From Pseudomonadota bacterium (GTDB lineage: Bacteria; Pseudomonadota; Gammaproteobacteria; Steroidobacterales; Steroidobacteraceae), in contig JANXUT010000064.1 of the NCBI GenBank assembly GCA_025356075.1, positions 1-64,000 of the forward strand: a DNA stretch of 64,000 bases, read 5' to 3'. The position numbers and the translations under genes are program-made. Within the stretch, counting starts at the first letter, position 1; the number at the start of each line of letters is the position of its first letter. Below are positions 20,001 to 26,819 of the stretch, in pieces. The notes under the pieces were generated by a model. That model was not told where the DNA came from and did not search any database. It was given only the letters and a program-made list of their open reading frames with translations.

Positions 20001-21594
20001 CGGACTGGAGGTTGAGCCCGGCGGTGGTCGGCGCGAGCGAGCCCGCGACAAGCGCGACGCCGTTCGCACTGGTGCTGCCACCGAGGAGGCCTTGGCCCGG
20101 ATCGGCAACGACCAAGGTCGTGCCGTTGACGCAGTAGTAGTTCTTGGCAGCGGCGCTCAGCTTCGCTTGCGCGGCGCTCGAACCGACGCCGGCAGTGGCG
20201 CCACCCGAGATCGCGAGGTAGGCCTGCATGCCGCCGTCGCGGCTGTTGTTGGTCGAGAGGCTCAGCTGCCGGTCGAAGACCGCATAGGTGGCGGCGGCAT
20301 AGGTGCCCGTCGGCGCGGCCTGGATGCCGACGTCATAGGTCTTGCCGGCGGCGAGGAATACCTCGCTCTGCACGCGCGCGCGGCCGGGCAGCAGGTTGCC
20401 GTCCTCGGCGTAGAGCGTGAGCGCGGCATTGACGACCGACGGAACGTGCATGCGCAGGCCCGCGTTCACGAAGCGAACGAGTACCTGCCCCGTGACGGTT
20501 GAGCCCAGGGCCGTGCCGGACGCCGGCGTCGCAGCCTGAAGCGTCGAGGCTGCAAGGTTCGTGCGGTCGAACGACACGCCATTGATGAGGTAGTAGGCGG
20601 GGCTGTAGTTGACGGCCGGCGGATAGCAGGTGCCGGCAACGCCGGGCGCCGAGGTCAGCGACGGCGGCAGGTCGCCGCACTTACCGGGCTGGCCGCTCCA
20701 CACGGTCGTTTCGGCAAAGCCCGCGGTCGTCACCGCGGCGGCGACGGCGCGGTTCTGCACCGGGTCGATCTCGCTCAACAGCATCGGGACGTCGGCGTCG
20801 TACTTGACGGCGCAGGTGCCCGCAGCGGCGCCCGGGTACGCACAGAAGGTGCCGGTGGCCGTCGTGTTGTCGGTGACGATCAGCACGCCATAGAGCCCCA
20901 TCGCGCCCTGGATCGAGGGGTGCGTGCCCGACTCGATCAGGTAGGTGCCGGGCCGCAGGTTGCTCCAGGTCAGAGCACTGCCGGAGGCGACCTGCGGCGC
21001 GACGGCGGTGACGCCGTTCGCGGCGACTTCGGTCGCGAAGGACTGCACGCGCGCCGGCTGCGCCGGCGGATTGAAGGTGGGCTTGCCCGCGGAAGTGGGA
21101 TCGCCGCCGGGTTGACCGCTCGTGTCCGGGGGGCCCGACGCAAACCAGGTCACGCCCTGCGCGGGGTGCACCGGGCTCAGCGTCGTCGTGGGTGTCCCAC
21201 CGAGGCCGCCGCCGAGCTGGCCGAGAATGACCAGCGAGGTCGGAACGGCGTTGATGCTGGTTCCGGCAGCGAATGTGAGACCGTTCGTCAGGTTGATCGT
21301 GAGGCTGGTGCCCGTGCCCGTGTACGGGACCCTGATGACGATTGGCGACCAGTTGACCGCAGCCAGCGTGTTGGTGGCCGCACAGGTCGCGGTTGTCGCG
21401 GCCGTGGCGCCGACGACCGCTGTGCCGCAGGTGTACCCCCACATCGGGACCGACTGCCCGTCGGGCAGCAGGGCCTGGGTGGGTGCTGCCGTCAGATTGA
21501 CGGTCTGTGCGAGCGCAGTGCTCGCGCCCAGCAGGAGAACGGAGGTGGCGACTGCCGACTTAAGCAGACTCGCCGTTGACGAAATGGCTCGCAT
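11044..21594 (-). CDS. Giant (3516 aa) secreted protein: cupredoxin-like head, beta-helix, choice-of-anchor-D tail
   Basis: Signal peptide at 1-30 (cleavage near ALAQ). Residues ~35-470 resemble the two multicopper-oxidase-like proteins encoded upstream (WGYTCG, GTHPSIQGAMGLYGVLIV, YYLINGVSFDRTN, RFVNAGLRMHVP), but the HXH copper ligands are missing. There follow a ~1500-residue middle with SdrB/prealbumin-like segments (FTGIPEGDYMLSVFDQW), an IPT/TIG-like domain near 2055-2110, a right-handed parallel beta-helix region (~2180-2900, beginning LIILAPGTYKEKLI) and four choice-of-anchor-D-like repeats (~3030-3510), each with paired cysteines such as GGTCGGTLAANGSC. No LPXTG, PEP-CTERM or autotransporter barrel is seen. 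GGAGA precedes the ATG. Last gene of the SCO1-MCO operon. It is likely a surface or matrix scaffold exported by the neighbouring secretion system; this is inference. Confidence 0.93.
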   Translation of the reverse strand: MRAISSTASLLKSAVATSVLLLGASTALAQTVNLTAAPTQALLPDGQSVPMWGYTCGTAVVGATAATTATCAATNTLAAVNWSPIVIRVPYTGTGTSLTINLTNGLTFAAGTSINAVPTSLVILGQLGGGLGGTPTTTLSPVHPAQGVTWFASGPPDTSGQPGGDPTSAGKPTFNPPAQPARVQSFATEVAANGVTAVAPQVASGSALTWSNLRPGTYLIESGTHPSIQGAMGLYGVLIVTDNTTATGTFCAYPGAAAGTCAVKYDADVPMLLSEIDPVQNRAVAAAVTTAGFAETTVWSGQPGKCGDLPPSLTSAPGVAGTCYPPAVNYSPAYYLINGVSFDRTNLAASTLQAATPASGTALGSTVTGQVLVRFVNAGLRMHVPSVVNAALTLYAEDGNLLPGRARVQSEVFLAAGKTYDVGIQAAPTGTYAAATYAVFDRQLSLSTNNSRDGGMQAYLAISGGATAGVGSSAAQAKLSAAAKNYYCVNGTTLVVADPGQGLLGGSTSANGVALVAGSLAPTTAGLNLQSDGTFTYSPPASGTCAGSFSFTVNGSAANTYTATIAECDAANAASGGACHGGVPTANPDSYSSTVGPLGALAGHMHIGSPGVLANDTDPMGLPLVVDTAAAPSCSGPGTCNVALLADGSFTATATAAGSYTFSYSIKNSQGTSGAAPAAVTLTFPTASNLVVSLIDSISGKPLQSQDYRWIIEEDRTYYVDPACQVNSTDPTVRPPSCPPLPVGSLGYSFHSANMPVVATGCVGPVACEGGQTLLGQPTACDQGNGVCTSAGVKTQKDPLDPSQVALDPAKRYYISVAPADGINPTINGVGQPIDPGTGILRPFQTVGMQNNLFGDTVGTGDCTSFLASTDPTGVGNCGHTMGGAQVSGQLVALDNTAYGKSTLNIRVQRTPLPTAQITAFVFEDDSPLNGENDAGGPAGPNGPAPNEPGIGNFNIELFDQAGGLGDNTGQPTYDMFNQPLTNSLAGMIDPLTGYNACPLTRKADNIIGMIPVCPKYEDGVDGSGNPVLSPLVGQAIIKNLYPGLYEIQAYPAADRIAAGEEWLQTNTLDGGKPHEAFIMPNEPAYFQEFGPGGFHVAIGFANPKIINQRLANTCAAATQSGVTGNPCPANLFGQVTGTHMSRTPDQRTYSSGDYTMYGFTQCYVAISLPDSDTFGFAKCAPDGTFSFTGIPEGDYMLSVFDQWNDIMLDGLVSTVCVGHHAPGTTGPGGGCNVGSDGVVLGSTPADPIVFPVTQWRTNLYTRTFIDVNGDGVSNTDSAGNPTEPGLALASTNIRYRDGSFGFKNNTDLNGFAGWNEVFPFMNWLVVETTSTRFKQTGTHTVYDAGGQVDGTTGCSFTTLAPCGNSTIAASLANTAERVSLPAALRAPGSVYCTDADCTGQSVQQGGFLSGTQTSSGPTGVKLSSARIDPPAPWGTTMGFQGLLGQSLFVEFGMRPMAEANPATNAPAENGGIQGHVVYASTRPFDDPSLLLQAQWEPNVPRVRVNLYQESTAADGEPTLKLVDTTTTTSWDDWAQGFRRDANGTLMTYTYTDAAGTAHTGYIPNMNCPGQDPGSPFYAVLAGSTQYLDDPASHPTIPGKLPLAANALFKCYDGWSQLNQVQPAPYDGKYTLPSVVNVDPVTGRPAGIGKAVSSGGGSMAGSNCTICVPNPVDGTPMLPAGKYVVEVVVPPGFEIVKEEDKNILMGDIFVAPVNVQFPGIGGSVFILPDQAAVNASYNKNNPLNMTSDLGSKSYPRHEGDTGSIEAYWPCVGAKRIVPDFNSLFPGAQQNAPFAGATRSLCDRKEVTLQAQSTALAKFYVFTSAHIAGHFTGLMTNDFASEFDPFSPQFGEKFGPPNLPIGLRDFSGNEMSRVYADQWGVYNGLYFSSWEVNPPNPTGYAPQMSIACMNDPGPIPRRNVLGQYLSAGGTVVATPDLADQITDPSYSPAYSNFCYEQPFMPGATTYMDTPVVATQAFADGYNLPDAEYPDQTPAVDSVIGDVAGPWVSAAGTSITITCLGHNNADPCSKAVQNPDFSGPGSITPPYNQKTILRHYGFGSTAGTVTIAGVPANCSSWTNTSLTCAVPTIPANYNATTAVGSTCASTSTPGTGQTPRQASATSAQNNFYRCGELVITAANGKKSIDAVTVTVAGKPPAVVQPTSVITANSYGASVPNPVQTAIDTATPGDLIILAPGTYKEKLIMWKPVRLQGAGPGSVILNADAHPAGSLDSWRRQIDCLFGLSTNGVPISPDTHETQFDAVYTCPASQFLRSDRIPFEPIVGWDATGNGNLAQVLQEPTLMGAYEGAGITVVGRGVKIPGNSTDFWGIQASLVTGIAGAYPDGSTYLDGSVTGDCTAPPGGAQTGRDYVTGNFKCNPSRIDGMSILNSSQGGGAVFMHGWAHNLEVANTRESANHGTLSGGINLGNGETPPLNVYDNTICGPAVPNPQPLCPPFSVFGPNAVAPGGAIPFQLNVNVRLHHNDIYNNASLGDALFSGTPSGGGAVTISSGADNYRLDHNWIAGNLSTGDGGGVEHSGVSFNGRIDHNAIVFNQSTNPTLPTNGGGIGVIGAANPRVYLTGPLAGQECGTLTDADCPPGLGDGTGNNLVIDANLILGNSAESGSGGGLRLQQVNGTEVTAFPRNADSQWYSVAVTNNIIANNVAGWDGAGVSLEDTLKASIINNTIVSNDTTASAGVLFKTLAAANASSPPPGCTPTTDPTQLQNSNCLSPNAAHIPQPAGLVTMKNTPNMVDAMNLVAPATNGTVIRCPTGYGYVGPNGTDTLRDGNCRLLSLPNLVNNLFWQNRAFHIEISGAGTGLISQQNLVALVPLLNQTSTGMCAAGGSSADGTAQLATNYWDVGVRDDQNPNDGQGGAQLTLTNSILTPIGAAVYNGNNNVYPTASPVIAQYCNGSRVPPENGGHGYNAPPGAAETTGLASVFVFNNITPAATVDEGHNWINLTYGPLTLFSEANKAMLANGTVGPALAAYSIPGTSPAVNAGVNATGVPSRDYFGNARGGGSGNGAPDIGAVEYQSGTVQPAIAIVSPAPLAFGQIATSTTATKTLTLANNGGAALTGINIVVAGTSFSRPNGAAGGTCGGTLAANGSCTINVLYTAPATAGVVATGTATITGSVAVINSPVALKATSATPTRSAQIGPNPLAFGNWAAGTRSSTLALNVVNTGNTTLTGLAFTPGGGTPQPFALNGGSCGTTLTVGSTCTVLVQFAPASTTTANTAFSRTLTVTAAGGAVITHTDGTTGPITLTGTALAATARAHVAMAPNPLTITLPPGVNALAGGVTITNTEAAGGAQLYITNVTASKPATATYNWSAGATAGPDTCTGATLAPQQSCVATGRFNVQTSPRSAAHPGSLNIIDNGVPAGTDAGTGAARTNGQSFPAAGVALQVAFRDGLNNATCGGANITTLSFLDVSAPHAICVVNTATAGNVTLTGLATVTNTFSNQFSWTGGTCTATTTLNPGSFCTVIVTRARPTVGPFDATGNLTLTDTGAAGSPQVLRMLGN

Positions 21595-21609
21595 TGCAGT
21601 TCTCCAGTA

Positions 21610-23235
21610 CTAAAGCGATTCGTCGATCTGGTAGGCACGCGGATCGACCAGCATCATCATCAACATGCCGCCCGGAAAGATGTTGTCCGTCGTGATCTCG
21701 CGCTCGTTGTGCGAGTGCCACATGAACGCGAAGCCCGCTTCACCGCCCGGGTTCGCGATCGTGCCGGAGGGCGGGATCGGCGTCGGGCCCACCGAGCGCA
21801 CCGATGCATCGGGACCGAGGTACGGCGTGCCGCTGTACCACGGTCCGTTTCTCACGATGTTCGGATCGGGGAGCGTGGTCGGGCCACCGCCACCGACAGC
21901 ACCGAACGGGTTCTTCTCAAGCGGCTTGTCGTGGTCCGCGCACCATTCAAAGTAGTTCGGATCGGTCTTCACGCTGTGGAAACCGTTCACATCCGGAGTG
22001 CACGAGCTTCCATCGCCGGCCTCACCGTGCGCGTAGACGTCCCAGTTGAGGCCCTTGCCGGACCACTGGAAGATCCCGTCCATGGCCTGGCCGGGCGTCG
22101 TCGTGGTCGTGAAGAGCAGCGGGCCCGCGAGTCGGTATTCCGTCTCCGCGGCCACCAGGTTCGGGGCGAGCATCAGGTTGCCGTCGTGGGCCAGCATGCG
22201 CACGTGGTTGCCGTGCTCGTGGAACGGATGCTGCGCCCGGCCCTGGCCGATGATCCTGAGCAGTGTCAGCTCACCCGGGTGCATGTGCGGGTTGCCGTTG
22301 TAGGGCTGACGGATGTACTGGCTCGCGTAGTTCGGATCCATGTCATCCGGCATCGAGCGACCGTTGATCATGAAGTACGTCGCGTGGTACGGCTCCGTGC
22401 TGACGGCGAGACAACCGCCCGTCTTCGCGCAGCTGTTGTTGTCGGCGAGTACTTGCGCCTCAGCCTGCGTATGGATCCGTTGGTCCATCTCGGAGAACTG
22501 GAACAGGTACTCGCGGTCGTAGCAGGTCGCGCTGTGGCTGAAAGCCGACGAGGCGAGTCGGAAGTCCGCCTCCGCCGAGTTGCCTTGTGCGATGTAGTGC
22601 GCCGGTACGTTGCCGACCGCGGTGCAAGCGGTCTGCGCCGTCGCCGGCAGCACGATCAGCGCGCCGAAAAGGCCCATCTCGACCTGCAGGTCACCCTGCG
22701 TGCCGCTGTAGTAGGAGTGCGTTCCCTCGGTCGTCGCGGTGAACGTGTAGGTCACGGCGCAGCCGTGGGCCGCCTCGATCGTGAGCGTGCCCACCGGCGC
22801 CGGCGTCGTCGCCGTGCAGGTAGTCGGCTGGACCGCCGCCGCCGCCGCGGTCACGTTGAATCCCGGGAACAGCATCGACGTGCTGCCGGCCGCCGCGGGC
22901 AGCAGGTTCGTGAGCGTCACGGAGACGCTCGCGCCCTGGCGCACGATCAGCGTGGGACCTGGCAGCTGCATCGTCTGACAGTTCGCGCCGCCGATGGCGG
23001 CGGGAAGGTAGCCCTGCCCGGTCGAACTCGCGCAGCCGTAGCCCCACGAATAGATCGAGGCACCATCAGGCTGGCTGATGTGCGCGTCTGTCGCGGTCAG
23101 GTTGAACGACGGCGTGGTTGTGCCATCGAGCCCGGGCGCGGCCGCGTACGCGCTGCTGGCAAGCAGCCCGACCAGGGCGACCGGGGCGGCTCGCAGCAGC
23201 TGCCGGAGCACGATGTGAGTGTTCGTTGCGCGCAT
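21610..23235 (-). CDS. Multicopper-oxidase-like protein lacking the type 1 cysteine
   Basis: 541 residues with a signal peptide ending near ASSAYAAAP. Cupredoxin domains are evident: PGPTLIVRQGASVSVTLTNL, the YFMINGRSMP block, and HPFHEHGNH with H336, H339 and H341 matching the HPXHXHG trinuclear motif. In the C-terminal motif the usual HCH is replaced by H507-S508-H509 (FMWHSHNERE), so the type 1 copper cysteine is absent, and the N-terminal GTHSYYSG lacks the second His. A normal oxidase mechanism is therefore unlikely; it may bind copper or be structural. AGGAGAG precedes ATG 23235. Starts 10 bases after the stop of the upstream oxidase gene and ends 15 before the giant gene. Confidence 0.9.
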   Translation of the reverse strand: MRATNTHIVLRQLLRAAPVALVGLLASSAYAAAPGLDGTTTPSFNLTATDAHISQPDGASIYSWGYGCASSTGQGYLPAAIGGANCQTMQLPGPTLIVRQGASVSVTLTNLLPAAAGSTSMLFPGFNVTAAAAAVQPTTCTATTPAPVGTLTIEAAHGCAVTYTFTATTEGTHSYYSGTQGDLQVEMGLFGALIVLPATAQTACTAVGNVPAHYIAQGNSAEADFRLASSAFSHSATCYDREYLFQFSEMDQRIHTQAEAQVLADNNSCAKTGGCLAVSTEPYHATYFMINGRSMPDDMDPNYASQYIRQPYNGNPHMHPGELTLLRIIGQGRAQHPFHEHGNHVRMLAHDGNLMLAPNLVAAETEYRLAGPLLFTTTTTPGQAMDGIFQWSGKGLNWDVYAHGEAGDGSSCTPDVNGFHSVKTDPNYFEWCADHDKPLEKNPFGAVGGGGPTTLPDPNIVRNGPWYSGTPYLGPDASVRSVGPTPIPPSGTIANPGGEAGFAFMWHSHNEREITTDNIFPGGMLMMMLVDPRAYQIDESL

Positions 23236-23245
23236 CGCTGCTCTC

Positions 23246-24883
23246 CTAGCTGCACTGCTTGGTCGACGGATCGACCGCACTACAAATATTGATCTCGGTC
23301 ATCAGGCCGCCGAAGTTCTCGGCGTCGTTCGACAGGTGATCGAGGTTGGGCGTGTAGAGGTAGAACTTCTGCCCGACCGCAAGCCCCGTTGCATCCAGGA
23401 TCACGTCGGCCGACTCACCGCCGGCCAAGGTCACGGAGTTCGTGACGTAGGCGGTGTTGTTGCCGGCGAGGTCCCGCAGCAGGCGCGCGTTGTAGCCGAC
23501 CACCGTCATCGGGATACCAAGCGTGGCGAGCGTCTGGTACTCGGTCACGTCAAGGTCCGAGAGCCGCAGCAGCGCCCGGCCGTTGAACGGGATGTTGATG
23601 ATCGTCGGCAGCGGCTGCGAGGCGTGGAGCGTTCCGTCGGCAGCCTGCGTCGTCATCGTCCCGGTCTGGACCGTGTCCGGGTAGCTCCGACCGTTCAGAA
23701 GGAAGTACTTGTCCTTCATGTCGGAGAACGACTCGGGGTTGAAGGTCATGCCGACGAAGTGGAAGTTCGGGTCGAAGCCGTGGATCTGGATCGGGTACTC
23801 GACGTCGTAGCGCGTCGTGCCGTCGCCGTCGTTGTAGGCGTACTTGGCGGGCGTGCCGCTCCGGTCGTTGGCCTGATTGACCGAGTTCGAGGTCGGCACT
23901 GGCGTCGAGCAGAGAATGCCCTCAGTCGCACAGGCCGTGCGCTGGTCGGCCTGCTGCTTCACCGCGAGCGCGGTCCAGAGGCTGTTGCCCACGGGGACGC
24001 GGTTCTGTCGCGGGCGCACGTAGAGCTGCCCGACCATGCCCATCTGCAGGTGCTCGGGCGGCGAAATGTGGCAGTGCCAGAAGTAGGTGCCGGCGTCCGG
24101 CGCGAGGTAGTAGTACGTGAAGCTGCCGCCGATGCTGATCGAAATGCTCGCATCCGGCACGCCGTCGTAGAACGCCGAAGCGTTCGGGTAGCCGTGGAAG
24201 TGGACCGTGTGCGCCTCGAAGAGGTCGGGCCGCATGATCATGCCGACGTTCGTCAGCGTCAGGAACAGCTCGTCGTCCTCATCGATCGCAATGAGCGGTG
24301 CCGGCTGGTTGGCGTTCATGACGCCCACGTTCATGATGATGCCCGGATCGACGTGCCCGTCGAGCGGCGCGCCGGCTGCGGTACCGCCGTTCGCCTCGGC
24401 GTTCGGCACCAGGCCGATGGCGCCGTTGAAGGAGTAACCCGCGATGGAGTTCGTCGCCTGCGTGACCGGTGCCCCGACCCAGATGGCCGGGATTACGCCG
24501 CCGTTGCTCACGTTCGAGGTGTTGAACACCGTCGCGAGCTGCGTGCCCGGCAGGCCGTTGGCGATGTCGGCGAGGCCGGACAGCGGGCCGAAGCCGAACA
24601 GGTAGGTCTGGGTGCCGTCGGCCATCGTCGCGTAGCCATCGCCACCCGAGATCTGCTGGCACTTGATGGCGCCGCCGTTCGACTTGTACTGGATGTTGGT
24701 CCCGTCGGTCGCCGTGAACGGGATAATCGTCGTGCCCGTGTAGTTTGGCGATGGGTCGGTGCTCGGATGCAGCGTCGTTCCTTTGGGGCACTGCACGCGC
24801 ATGCTCTGCGCGCCGGCATCAAGTGCGAAGAGCGACAGCGCCACTACGGGCAGCAGTCGAACGAGATGTGAAACGCTCAACAT
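23246..24883 (-). CDS. Two-domain multicopper oxidase with intact type 1 site
   Basis: 545 residues; signal peptide VVALSLFALDAGAQS. Copper motifs are HTVHFHG and FWHCHISPPEHLQMGM, with H270-C271-H272 and the following His and Met forming a complete type 1 centre located in the N-terminal half, as in two-domain laccases and nitrite-reductase-like cupredoxins. The second half has YPIQIHGFD, YFLLNGRSYPDT and LDHLSNDAENFGG. Only some trinuclear ligands can be matched, so laccase activity is not certain. GGAGGA lies 8 bases before ATG 24883; a longer frame extends into the SCO1 gene and is unlikely. Co-transcribed with the SCO1-like chaperone, which could metallate it. Confidence 0.9.
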   Translation of the reverse strand: MLSVSHLVRLLPVVALSLFALDAGAQSMRVQCPKGTTLHPSTDPSPNYTGTTIIPFTATDGTNIQYKSNGGAIKCQQISGGDGYATMADGTQTYLFGFGPLSGLADIANGLPGTQLATVFNTSNVSNGGVIPAIWVGAPVTQATNSIAGYSFNGAIGLVPNAEANGGTAAGAPLDGHVDPGIIMNVGVMNANQPAPLIAIDEDDELFLTLTNVGMIMRPDLFEAHTVHFHGYPNASAFYDGVPDASISISIGGSFTYYYLAPDAGTYFWHCHISPPEHLQMGMVGQLYVRPRQNRVPVGNSLWTALAVKQQADQRTACATEGILCSTPVPTSNSVNQANDRSGTPAKYAYNDGDGTTRYDVEYPIQIHGFDPNFHFVGMTFNPESFSDMKDKYFLLNGRSYPDTVQTGTMTTQAADGTLHASQPLPTIINIPFNGRALLRLSDLDVTEYQTLATLGIPMTVVGYNARLLRDLAGNNTAYVTNSVTLAGGESADVILDATGLAVGQKFYLYTPNLDHLSNDAENFGGLMTEINICSAVDPSTKQCS

Positions 24884-24987
24884 GTCGAGTCCTCCGTCAC
24901 TTTGGCGGATGTCCCCCGCCCGGGTGAATCGCCGTGCCAGTACCGAAAGCCAGGAAAATCGACCGATGCCCATCGCGGCGGCTGCGC

Positions 24988-25623
24988 TCATCGCGCGGCC
25001 CTGACATCGGGGAGCTCGGCCACGAGCTGCTCGACCGTCGCGAAGCCCTCGAGCCGCACCCACGGAGCGCCCGGCGCTGCACGCACCAGGGTGGCCGGGA
25101 CGTGGTCCATCTTGTTGCCGCGATAGACGCCGAACGCACGCTGCGCCGCGGCGCTCGCGGCGAGCGTACCGGTGTAGTGGTTCCACTCCGGGCCCGCGTG
25201 GAAGCGCTGCGCATACTCGCGCAGGCGCTGCGGGGTGTCCTGCTCGGGGTCGATCGAGATCGACACGAGGTGCACGCGATCGCGCGCGCCGCCGAGCCGG
25301 CTCTGCAGCGCCGACAGCGTGTGGCTCGTCAGCGGGCAGACGGTCGTGCAGCTCGTGTAGATGAACGCGAGCACTACCGGGCGGCCGTCGTTGAGCTCAT
25401 CAGGGAGCGAGACGCGGGTGCCGTCCTCGCGCACGAGTTCGACGGCGGGTATCTCATAGCTGCCGGTCAGGCGCGAAACGGTTGATTGCGACGCATCGAC
25501 GTGATGGTGCGCATGCATGTCGATCGCCTCGGCGGCGGCGGCAGGGGTCGTCAAAACAGCGCAGAGGCATACGGCGACTCCTGTCGCCGCAGCCCCGATG
25601 CCACGTATCCGGTCCTTGAACAA
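24988..25623 (-). CDS. SCO1/SenC-family copper chaperone
   Basis: 211 residues. Signal peptide or anchor near 8-30, then a His-rich stretch (DMHAHHHVD) and a thioredoxin-like fold. Copper ligands C92 and C96 in YTSCTTVCP and H174 in KMDHVPATL are all present. The start is TTG at 25623, with AGGAGAG upstream; no internal Met fits better. SCO proteins deliver copper or act as thiol reductases for Cu sites, usually CuA. Here no cytochrome oxidase gene is near and the next genes are multicopper-oxidase-like, so copper loading of these is the likely job. First gene of the copper-protein operon. Confidence 0.93.
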   Translation of the reverse strand: MFKDRIRGIGAAATGVAVCLCAVLTTPAAAAEAIDMHAHHHVDASQSTVSRLTGSYEIPAVELVREDGTRVSLPDELNDGRPVVLAFIYTSCTTVCPLTSHTLSALQSRLGGARDRVHLVSISIDPEQDTPQRLREYAQRFHAGPEWNHYTGTLAASAAAQRAFGVYRGNKMDHVPATLVRAAPGAPWVRLEGFATVEQLVAELPDVRAAR

Positions 25624-25924
25624 AGGCTCTCCTATCCCCTAGTCGCGTTCCGCTTGTGGCGCGGACTCCCCTGCATGGCATGCAGATTGCGATTTTCCGA
25701 GCTCGATATCGATTCGGTGTAGCCGCCGTTTTCGCGGGTGCAGCAGCGTAGGCAAAAAGTAGGGTGTCACCGTAGATCGGCTAAGCCGCTTGCCGAGACG
25801 CGCGGCAACAGCGGCCGCGTCGGCTCGTTTCGTGCGCCAGTTCACGGCCCGTCAACGGGTGCCGCGGCGCAGCCTCGAGGACTCGCTCGGACCGGACGAT
25901 AGTTCGCGGGCGGGACACGGTCGG
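25624..25924. other. Regulatory spacer between secretion cluster and SCO1 operon
   Basis: 301 bases holding no convincing gene. It separates the last minor pseudopilin from the SCO1-like gene and contains the palindrome described separately, plus further short palindromes (GAGCTC and GATATC near 25697-25711). No riboswitch fold was recognised. Confidence 0.5.
25671..25685. promoter_or_regulatory. Perfect palindrome, candidate operator of the SCO1-MCO operon
   Basis: CTGCATGGCATGCAG, two 7-base arms around one base, centred 55 bases before the TTG start of the SCO1-like gene. Shape and place suit a dimeric regulator site. It does not match the CueR consensus that I know. Confidence 0.4.
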
Positions 25925-26464
25925 CTAGTTCGGACGGCGCTCAGTGCCGTGGATGGCGCGAAACGACGGGTCGAACGCGAATTTCCAGTCGGCGTAGGTC
26001 TTCGCCGCATCGAAATCCTCGTCCGTCAGCTCGAATCCCTTGACCTTGAACGGCACGCCGCTCGAAGGACTGGCAACGCCCATGATCGAGCCGTCCGGCG
26101 CCGGCACGCGCGTCCAGTTCATCGAATTCGTCATCGGATCGCGATACAAGCGCCGCATCGCCCGGAACGGCAGCACGTCGGGGCCGGCGGCCACCGAGCC
26201 GTCGGCCGGAGTCGACCCGACCAGTTCGGTGAGTTCCGTCGGATAGCGCTGGTAGTGCGCGAAGTAGCGACCGATCGCCGCGCGGTACTCGTGGCCGATC
26301 CAGAGGAGTTCGCCCTCGTGCTCGCGCTGGATGGCTGCGCGCGTGACTTCGCCGGCGCGGGCGAGCAGGAGCCCGATCAGGACGACGAGGAACAGCAGTC
26401 CGAGGTAGGTGAAGCCGCCCTCGCGGCCGGGCCTGCGGTCACCAGCTCGCATAAGCCGTGCCAT
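25925..26464 (-). CDS. Minor pseudopilin lacking Glu5
   Basis: 179 residues. The prepilin cleavage site is GG|FTYLGLLFLVVLIGLLL; the fifth mature residue is Gly where most pilins have Glu, as in GspK-type tip pseudopilins. The following ~140 residues form a soluble domain (HEGELLWIGHEYRAAIGRYF, RYPTELTELVGS, RRLYRDPMTNSMNW) close to a family of GspG-like proteins found in secretion clusters. Start taken at ATG 26464 (an ATG at 26452 is also possible); it overlaps the preceding pseudopilin gene by 26 bases. Last gene of the secretion operon. It probably caps the pseudopilus; inferred. Confidence 0.85.
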   Translation of the reverse strand: MARLMRAGDRRPGREGGFTYLGLLFLVVLIGLLLARAGEVTRAAIQREHEGELLWIGHEYRAAIGRYFAHYQRYPTELTELVGSTPADGSVAAGPDVLPFRAMRRLYRDPMTNSMNWTRVPAPDGSIMGVASPSSGVPFKVKGFELTDEDFDAAKTYADWKFAFDPSFRAIHGTERRPN

Positions 26465-26819
26465 CCTCGGCGGTCCCCTCCGCGCCGCTCTTGACGTCCC
26501 TGATGCCGTTGTCCTCCGGTTCCTCGGCGTGGATGACGACCCACTTGTCCGCGACCTTGGCGATTGGATCGACCGGGATCGAACGCAGGTACTTCCGATC
26601 GACCAGCAGCGCGAGCGTCTCCGGATACTTGCCGGTGTCGCCGTAGAACTTGTCGATGGACTCGCGCAGCGTCGCAATGTCCTGACGCAGCACCGCTTCC
26701 TTCGAGCGCTCGAGCGACTTGAAGTAGCGCGGCACCGCGATGGTGAGCAGCGTCGCGATGATTGCCATCACGACGAGGAGCTCGAGGAGCGTGAAGCCCG
26801 AGCGACGCCTACCACTCAC
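26439..26819 (-). CDS. Minor pseudopilin (GspG-like)
   Basis: 126 residues. Leader VSGRRRSG ends in a G|F cleavage site followed by FTLLELLVVMAIIATLLTIAVPRYF, with Glu5 present. The soluble part has YGDTGKYPETLALLVDRKYL and IPVDPI, as in GspG/PulG. The start GTG at 26819 overlaps the upstream stop by 11 bases and gives a short basic leader; a Met start further up would give an improbable leader. Processed by a prepilin peptidase, which is not encoded in this window. Confidence 0.87.
   Translation of the reverse strand: MSGRRRSGFTLLELLVVMAIIATLLTIAVPRYFKSLERSKEAVLRQDIATLRESIDKFYGDTGKYPETLALLVDRKYLRSIPVDPIAKVADKWVVIHAEEPEDNGIRDVKSGAEGTAEDGTAYASW

Noticed and set aside
17575-20502. A 975-codon open frame on the plus strand
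   Set aside because: Same reason: arginine-rich antisense frame over the giant gene with no recognisable feature.
21709-24871. Two long plus-strand open frames opposite the multicopper oxidase genes
   Set aside because: No motifs and arginine-rich; the minus strand encodes cupredoxin motifs in full.
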